Source: a virus
Reading direction: 5' to 3' (one strand)
Virus record (IMG/VR): IMGVR_UViG_3300032284_003154
Span: 1 to 26,345 of that record
Length of the DNA stretch: 26,345 bases
Below the pieces are notes generated by a model that was given only the letters and a program-made list of their open reading frames with translations, was not told the origin of the DNA and searched no databases. Both the position numbers and the translations under genes were made by a program. Positions 23,789 to 26,345 of the stretch are shown here, one piece after another (within the stretch, counting starts at the first letter, position 1; each line of letters begins with the position of its first letter).

Positions 23789-23986
23789 TTATAATTTTAA
23801 TTTTTTACAAATTTCATATTCTTCACAATCTTCAAAATATTTAATAAGTGTGAGTATTTCTTGTTGGGTTGCTTGTAATTTACCAAGATTTATTTGTAGT
23901 GCTTTATATAAAAACATTACATGATCTTTTTCTTTTTCCATTATTTCTGTTTCTCTTAGCCACTGTATTCTTTCTATTTCATTCAT
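23789..23986 (-). CDS. Small helical protein (65 aa), unknown
   Basis: A 65-residue charged, largely helical sequence. It begins MNEIERIQWLRETEIMEKEK and ends in a short acidic and Cys-containing segment (KYFEDCEEYEICKKLKL) with C53 and C59. No family is recognised. The start overlaps the upstream gene by four bases (ATGA), so it belongs to the operon that runs from the MgtC gene. It is the last gene of that operon before the homing endonuclease. A DNA- or protein-binding adaptor role is conceivable, but nothing in the sequence decides it. Confidence 0.5.
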   Translation of the reverse strand: MNEIERIQWLRETEIMEKEKDHVMFLYKALQINLGKLQATQQEILTLIKYFEDCEEYEICKKLKL

Positions 23987-24174
23987 TTATTTATTGCTTT
24001 CAATATTTTTCTAATTCTTCCGGTTCTAATCATTCGTAATCTAATATGAGATGATCCGGGTATCTTAATTGTACTTTTATAATCAATAAAGAGGTTCCTG
24101 ATATCAGAACCTCTATAATTATTTAATAGATTTGCTTCTCTAATGGATCCTTCTATTTCTATTATACTATTCAT
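23983..24174 (-). CDS. Small basic protein (63 aa), unknown
   Basis: I choose the start at 24174 (MNSIIEIEGSIREA), giving 63 residues and an eight-base overlap with the preceding stop (ATGAATAG). An upstream ATG at 24213 would add 13 residues and a 47-base overlap, which is out of line with the other junctions. The protein has a short acidic start, a basic middle and a basic end (RLRMIRTGRIRKILKAINK). No family is recognised. It could bind nucleic acid because of the Arg/Lys-rich tail. It is translationally linked to the next gene by a four-base overlap. Confidence 0.5.
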   Translation of the reverse strand: MNSIIEIEGSIREANLLNNYRGSDIRNLFIDYKSTIKIPGSSHIRLRMIRTGRIRKILKAINK

Positions 24175-24448
24175 AGTTAATATAGTTTTCCAATACAGAA
24201 CGGAAGCTTTCAACTTGACGATTAAGTAAGATCATTTCTTCTTCAAGATTGCCTTTTGGTCGGTAGTTTCTAAAATTTTTAACAGTTAGAAATTCCATTT
24301 GATATCCACTTTTTGTGAAAATAGTGAACAGTAAGGTTGTTGAATTTGGTCGGTTATTACCTTGTACCCAAATTTTTGAAAATTCTGGTCTAATTCTTGG
24401 TTCTATAAGATTGCTTAGGTTATGTAATGTTAATTCAAAATTTGTCAT
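24167..24448 (-). CDS. Small protein (93 aa), unknown
   Basis: Begins MTNFELTLHNLSNLIEPRIR, then has a mixed region with WVQGNNRPNSTTLLFTIFTK (about 27-46), which looks like one or two beta strands. It ends in an acidic helix (GNLEEEMILLNRQVESFRSV). No motif or membrane segment is seen. The start overlaps the CYTH stop by four bases (ATGA), so it is co-translated with it. No known family is recognised and no function is assigned. Confidence 0.5.
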   Translation of the reverse strand: MTNFELTLHNLSNLIEPRIRPEFSKIWVQGNNRPNSTTLLFTIFTKSGYQMEFLTVKNFRNYRPKGNLEEEMILLNRQVESFRSVLENYINYE

Positions 24449-24939
24449 TTTTCTATTTTTAGAGACAATGCTCGGTTACTAAATTGTTTTAATCCTGTTA
24501 CTTCGAGTAACATAATATCTTCTATGAACTTAGGAATTTTAAGGTCATATTTTTTGTTTGGAATTTCGATTTCAGCGATAATCAGATGATATCCACTATT
24601 AAATTTATCAACTTCCCATTTAAGGTCACCATCTTTGTATATCCATCTTTCTTTAGAAATATGTTTAGATTCAATTCCTGGTGACATACATTTTTTTCTA
24701 AAAGATTCGAACTGTTCTTTAGTCATTTCATATTCATCTTCCATATTCACACCTTTAGAAACTGATTTTTTTACGGTGTGTATATACATATCGCCTGTTT
24801 TATCTGAATGGTAAGTTCTAGCTCTTTCCCAGACTCCTTTTTCATTCTTAAAGTAATATTGTTCAATTTGATGAACATCATCTTCTTTAATTTTTGGCAA
24901 AGATTTAACAATGAATTTGCGTTCGATTTCTAATTTCAT
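24445..24939 (-). CDS. CYTH-domain (triphosphate tunnel) protein
   Basis: A 164-residue protein with the family signature E-x-E-x-K at residues 4-8 (EIERK), followed by the successive strands of an eight-stranded tunnel: RARTYH (about 40-45), YIHTVKKS (about 52-59), EDEYEMT (67-73), KWEVDKF (about 107-113) and IIAEIEIP (about 120-127). The last strand region has LLEVTGLKQFSNRALS. The alternating Lys, Arg and Glu residues line a tunnel that binds a triphosphate and divalent metal. Family members include class IV adenylate cyclase, thiamine triphosphatase and inorganic triphosphatases. Which activity applies here cannot be told. It overlaps its neighbours by four bases on each side. A triphosphatase or RNA-end or nucleotide-signal role is possible, but unproven. 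Confidence 0.85.
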   Translation of the reverse strand: MKLEIERKFIVKSLPKIKEDDVHQIEQYYFKNEKGVWERARTYHSDKTGDMYIHTVKKSVSKGVNMEDEYEMTKEQFESFRKKCMSPGIESKHISKERWIYKDGDLKWEVDKFNSGYHLIIAEIEIPNKKYDLKIPKFIEDIMLLEVTGLKQFSNRALSLKIEK

Positions 24940-25394
24940 TTTTCTTTTTGATTGTTTTTTATATGTTTTTCAACTTTTTCAAATACTCTACTGATAATAA
25001 GTAATCCAATTGTTAAGAAAATTGGTGTAATATATGAACCAATTCCTACTAAAATACCAATTACACTTACTACCCATATGAATGCCGCGGTGGTTACTCC
25101 AACAATTTTATCATCATGTTTTACAATAACACCTGCTCCTAAGAAACCAATACCGGTAATTATTTGCCCAATTATCCTGGTTGGATCTGTATGTTCTAAT
25201 GTATTCGAAATATAAAATGAAATAGCGGTCAACAATGCACAACCAACACAAATAAGTATATTGGTTCTAATACCTGCTACTTTTTGTTTGAGTTCTCTTT
25301 CGTATCCAATAATGCCTCCACAAATTGTAGCAACTAAGAGTTTTGGAAATAAGAATGGAAGTAAATGAAAAATTTCATAATCTATTGTTGACAT
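24936..25394 (-). CDS. MgtC/SapB-family membrane protein
   Basis: A 152-residue hydrophobic protein with about four membrane segments. It keeps the family signatures GGIIGYEREL (26-35), KVAGIRTN (38-45), and QIITGIGFLGAGVI (77-90) followed by GVTTAAFIWVVS (99-110). Salmonella MgtC is about 230 residues and has an extra C-terminal soluble domain; this protein stops soon after the last membrane helix (KVEKHIKNNQKEK), like the short SapB/YhiD type. In bacteria these proteins modulate membrane energetics and adaptation to low magnesium, and MgtC can inhibit ATP synthase. It is the first gene of its operon with a clear promoter (TTG, 19-base spacer, TATCTTTG). A phage copy might alter host membrane physiology during infection; that is inference. 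Confidence 0.9.
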   Translation of the reverse strand: MSTIDYEIFHLLPFLFPKLLVATICGGIIGYERELKQKVAGIRTNILICVGCALLTAISFYISNTLEHTDPTRIIGQIITGIGFLGAGVIVKHDDKIVGVTTAAFIWVVSVIGILVGIGSYITPIFLTIGLLIISRVFEKVEKHIKNNQKEK

Positions 25395-25411
25395 ATAATG
25401 TGTATTTTATA

Positions 25412-25441
25412 CAAAGATAAGTAAAAGTTTTTTAAAAACAA
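25412..25441 (-). promoter_or_regulatory. Bacteroidetes-type promoter for the MgtC operon
   Basis: On the - strand TTG (25441-25439) is followed by a 19-base spacer and TATCTTTG (25419-25412), with the ATG 17 bases after the box. Both elements and the spacing fit the Bacteroidetes -33/-7 promoter (TTG, 19-21 bases, TAnnTTTG). The -33 element overlaps the HU terminator. Confidence 0.6.
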
Positions 25442-25469
25442 AAAGACCGATAATATTATCGGTCTTTTT
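25440..25469 (-). terminator. Intrinsic terminator of the HU gene
   Basis: A perfect 30-base palindrome, with GACCGATAAT and its complement at the core plus A and T tracts. It lies 21 bases beyond the HU stop, between HU and the MgtC promoter on the - strand, so it separates the two units. Confidence 0.85.
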
Positions 25470-25490
25470 TGTAATCAACGATTAAATAAA

Positions 25491-25766
25491 TTAACCATTA
25501 ACTTGCTGTGAAAGCTTAGAACCAGCTCTGAATCTTGCTACCTTCTTTGCAGGGATAGAGATTTCAGCACCTGTCTTAGGGTTGCGACCTTTACGAGCTT
25601 GACGACTTGAAGTTTCCCAAGTACCAAAACCAACTAAAGTAACTTTTTCACCGTTAGAAAGAGCTGTTTCGATTGCACTAACCATAGCATCAATTGTTTC
25701 ACCAGCCTTAGTTTTTGTTAAACCAGTTGAGTTAGCAATTTCATTAATTAAATCTGCCTTGTTCAT
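25491..25766 (-). CDS. hup: HU-family DNA-binding protein
   Basis: A 91-residue protein, the usual HU length. MNKADLINEIANSTGLTKTK is the N-terminal helical half. GFGTWETSSRQARKGRNPKT (46-65) is the beta-arm region, with the conserved GFGxF replaced by GFGTW. EISIPAKKVARFRAGSKLSQ (68-87) is the end of the arm and the last helix, with the family-typical VxFxxGKxLK here as VARFRAGSKL. HU dimers bend and compact DNA. A phage copy may shape the phage genome during replication or packaging. It is transcribed alone: a terminator follows it, and its 5' side holds a palindrome. It could also be an IHF-type subunit, but HU is more likely. Confidence 0.92.
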   Translation of the reverse strand: MNKADLINEIANSTGLTKTKAGETIDAMVSAIETALSNGEKVTLVGFGTWETSSRQARKGRNPKTGAEISIPAKKVARFRAGSKLSQQVNG

Positions 25767-25816
25767 GTTACGAATTTTTTATTTTTATTATGAAAACTTA
25801 TAGTATTCATATGTTC

Positions 25817-25832
25817 GTTATATACCTATAAC
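25817..25832. promoter_or_regulatory. Palindrome upstream of HU, possible operator
   Basis: GTTATA-tacc-TATAAC, with 6-bp arms and a 4-base centre, lies 51 bases before the HU ATG and next to CGGCCG (25833-25838), an unusually GC-rich hexamer in this AT-rich gap. Its position fits a regulatory site for HU, but no promoter box can be assigned with confidence. Confidence 0.35.
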
Positions 25833-25879
25833 CGGCCGTTGTTTTAAAAGTTTTAAAATAATTTGAATATTTTTTAAAA

Positions 25880-25911
25880 TAAAAAAACCTCTTAAAAAAG
25901 AGGTTTTTTTA
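25880..25911. terminator. Strong hairpin with A and T tracts beyond HU
   Basis: A stem of AAAAAAACCTCTT and AAGAGGTTTTTTT around an AAAA loop (one further T-A pair outside). On the + strand nothing is transcribed toward it. On the - strand the decayed endonuclease reads into it, so it probably ends transcripts from that side before the HU region. Confidence 0.75.
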
Positions 25912-26080
25912 GTAGCAATTTAACATAATATAAATTATAGGCATTATAATTATCAATACCTCCAAAATATTCAATAGGATAAAAATGTTGTTCTCCGTCG
26001 AATTCTATTAATAAATTATATTCCTTCAAATAAAAATCAAAGGGTAATTTTTTATTAAATTTACATTCTTCAAAGAAAAA
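25892..26080 (-). pseudogene. Remnant of a Vsr/PDDEXK-type homing endonuclease
   Basis: An open frame of 62 codons with no start codon, bounded upstream by an in-frame TAA and ending in the terminator stem. The protein has PFDFYLKEYNLLIEFDGEQH near its middle. D in FDFYL and the E...Q pair in IEFDGEQH match the catalytic region of the phage Vsr-like/PDDEXK homing endonucleases. YPIEYFGG then follows, as in intact members. The next segment (GIDNYNAYNLYYVKLLLKKP) no longer fits the usual pattern and the frame ends early. The N-terminal DNA-binding part is missing. It is therefore a truncated relic of a second homing endonuclease, not a functional gene. Confidence 0.7.
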
Positions 26081-26194
26081 TTACTTTTTTTATATTTAAG
26101 CTAAAGTTTCAACGGGTCTGAATATTTCTTTAGTTCTGTTTATTTTTTCTTCTTGGATATTAAAAATTAATATATACTAAAAATAACCAAAATT
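26081..26194. other. Intergenic stretch before the last gene
   Basis: This is the rest of the 428-base gene-free gap (25767-26194), whose other contents (palindrome, terminator, endonuclease remnant) are listed separately. An open - strand frame at about 26105-26179 (ending EKINRTKEIFRPVETLA) has no start codon and might be another decayed fragment. TTAATATATACT at 26167-26178 precedes the + strand gene by 16 bases. Nothing else is visible. Confidence 0.4.
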
Positions 26195-26345
26195 ATGAAA
26201 CACATTAAACTATTTGAAGACTATAATAGATTATTTGAGCACCATTTAGGGTTGAAGAATTTTAATACATCTCCTGAATATACTAAGATATGGAAAGAAT
26301 GTAAATCTATTGAAAAGGATTATCTGACTAAAAAGGGGTTAAGTA
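26195..26345 (+). CDS. N-terminal part of a phage protein with MKHIKLFEDYN start (cut by window edge)
   Basis: ATG at 26195 opens a frame that runs off the window. The first 11 residues, MKHIKLFEDYN, resemble a short N-terminal tag that recurs on several proteins of T4-like phages. In T4 the comparable MKTYQEF-type start is a capsid-targeting sequence that is removed by the prohead protease. The following residues (RLFEHHLGLKNFNTSPEYTK) look helical. A + strand start fits the orientation of the structural genes. Protein identity cannot be assigned because only 50 codons are visible, and the tag resemblance is suggestive only. Confidence 0.65.
   Translation, partial: MKHIKLFEDYNRLFEHHLGLKNFNTSPEYTKIWKECKSIEKDYLTKKGLS

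Noticed and set aside
25752-25811. A short leader ORF before HU (15 codons, MNTISFHNKNKKF...)
   Set aside because: It is very short, has no attenuator structure with it, and the overlap with the HU start may be chance in an AT-rich region.
1-26345. CRISPR array, integrase, attachment sites or insertion sequences
   Set aside because: No spaced direct repeats of suitable length, no transposase or integrase motifs and no duplicated flanks were visible.

Overview
The window looks like part of a large, AT-rich, tailed-phage genome (a T4-like or jumbo myovirus) whose host is probably a member of the Bacteroidetes. Phage evidence: a T4 gene-32-type single-stranded DNA-binding protein, a run of probable virion proteins, T4-late-type TATAAATA boxes upstream of genes, a free-standing GIY-YIG homing endonuclease, the remnant of a second homing endonuclease, and tight gene packing with overlaps of 1 to 31 bases. 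Host evidence: a ClpC-type ATPase that reads like Bacteroidetes ClpC, gene starts preceded by A-rich sequence instead of Shine-Dalgarno sites, and TAnnTTTG promoter boxes. The exact lineage cannot be fixed from this window.

Layout. 1-398 (-): N-terminal part of a methionyl-tRNA synthetase, divergent from 529-5935 (+). That + unit holds the gp32-like protein, an uncharacterised acidic protein, a coiled-coil protein, a 749-residue likely virion protein and a tail-tube-like protein. Strong palindromic terminators lie after the first and third genes of the + unit.

6119-19206 (-) is one unbroken block of 17 genes, plus a 48-codon gene at its distal end. All look like glycan synthesis or modification: GDP-mannose 4,6-dehydratase, a GDPD-like phosphodiesterase, an SGNH hydrolase-like protein, an FkbM methyltransferase, a HAD phosphatase-nucleotidyltransferase fusion, a second methyltransferase, and about eleven glycosyltransferase-like proteins (a GT11 fucosyltransferase type, an exostosin type, two GT-D-like and several GT-A-like). 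The block abuts the tail genes convergently. It could build and attach a glycan to the virion, to phage DNA or to the host surface.

19269-20309 (+) is a metallopeptidase with M20/M28/M42-type metal ligands. It converges on a ClpC-like ATPase (20324-22423, -), and the two genes share one terminator that contains both stop codons. Upstream of clpC on the - strand come a PTH2-like protein, the GIY-YIG endonuclease with a hairpin-embedded late promoter, three small unknown proteins, a CYTH protein and an MgtC/SapB membrane protein. The last five of these, from MgtC down, form an overlapping operon behind a clear Bacteroidetes-type promoter. HU follows as a separate unit. The window ends with a decayed PDDEXK/Vsr-type homing endonuclease fragment and the first 50 codons of a + strand gene that begins MKHIKLFEDYN.

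The candidates most worth follow-up are the glycosylation island beside tail genes, the ClpC that has lost its N-domain but kept its ClpP loop, the GIY-YIG gene whose late promoter sits inside a start-blocking hairpin, and a gp32 homologue lacking half of the zinc ligands.
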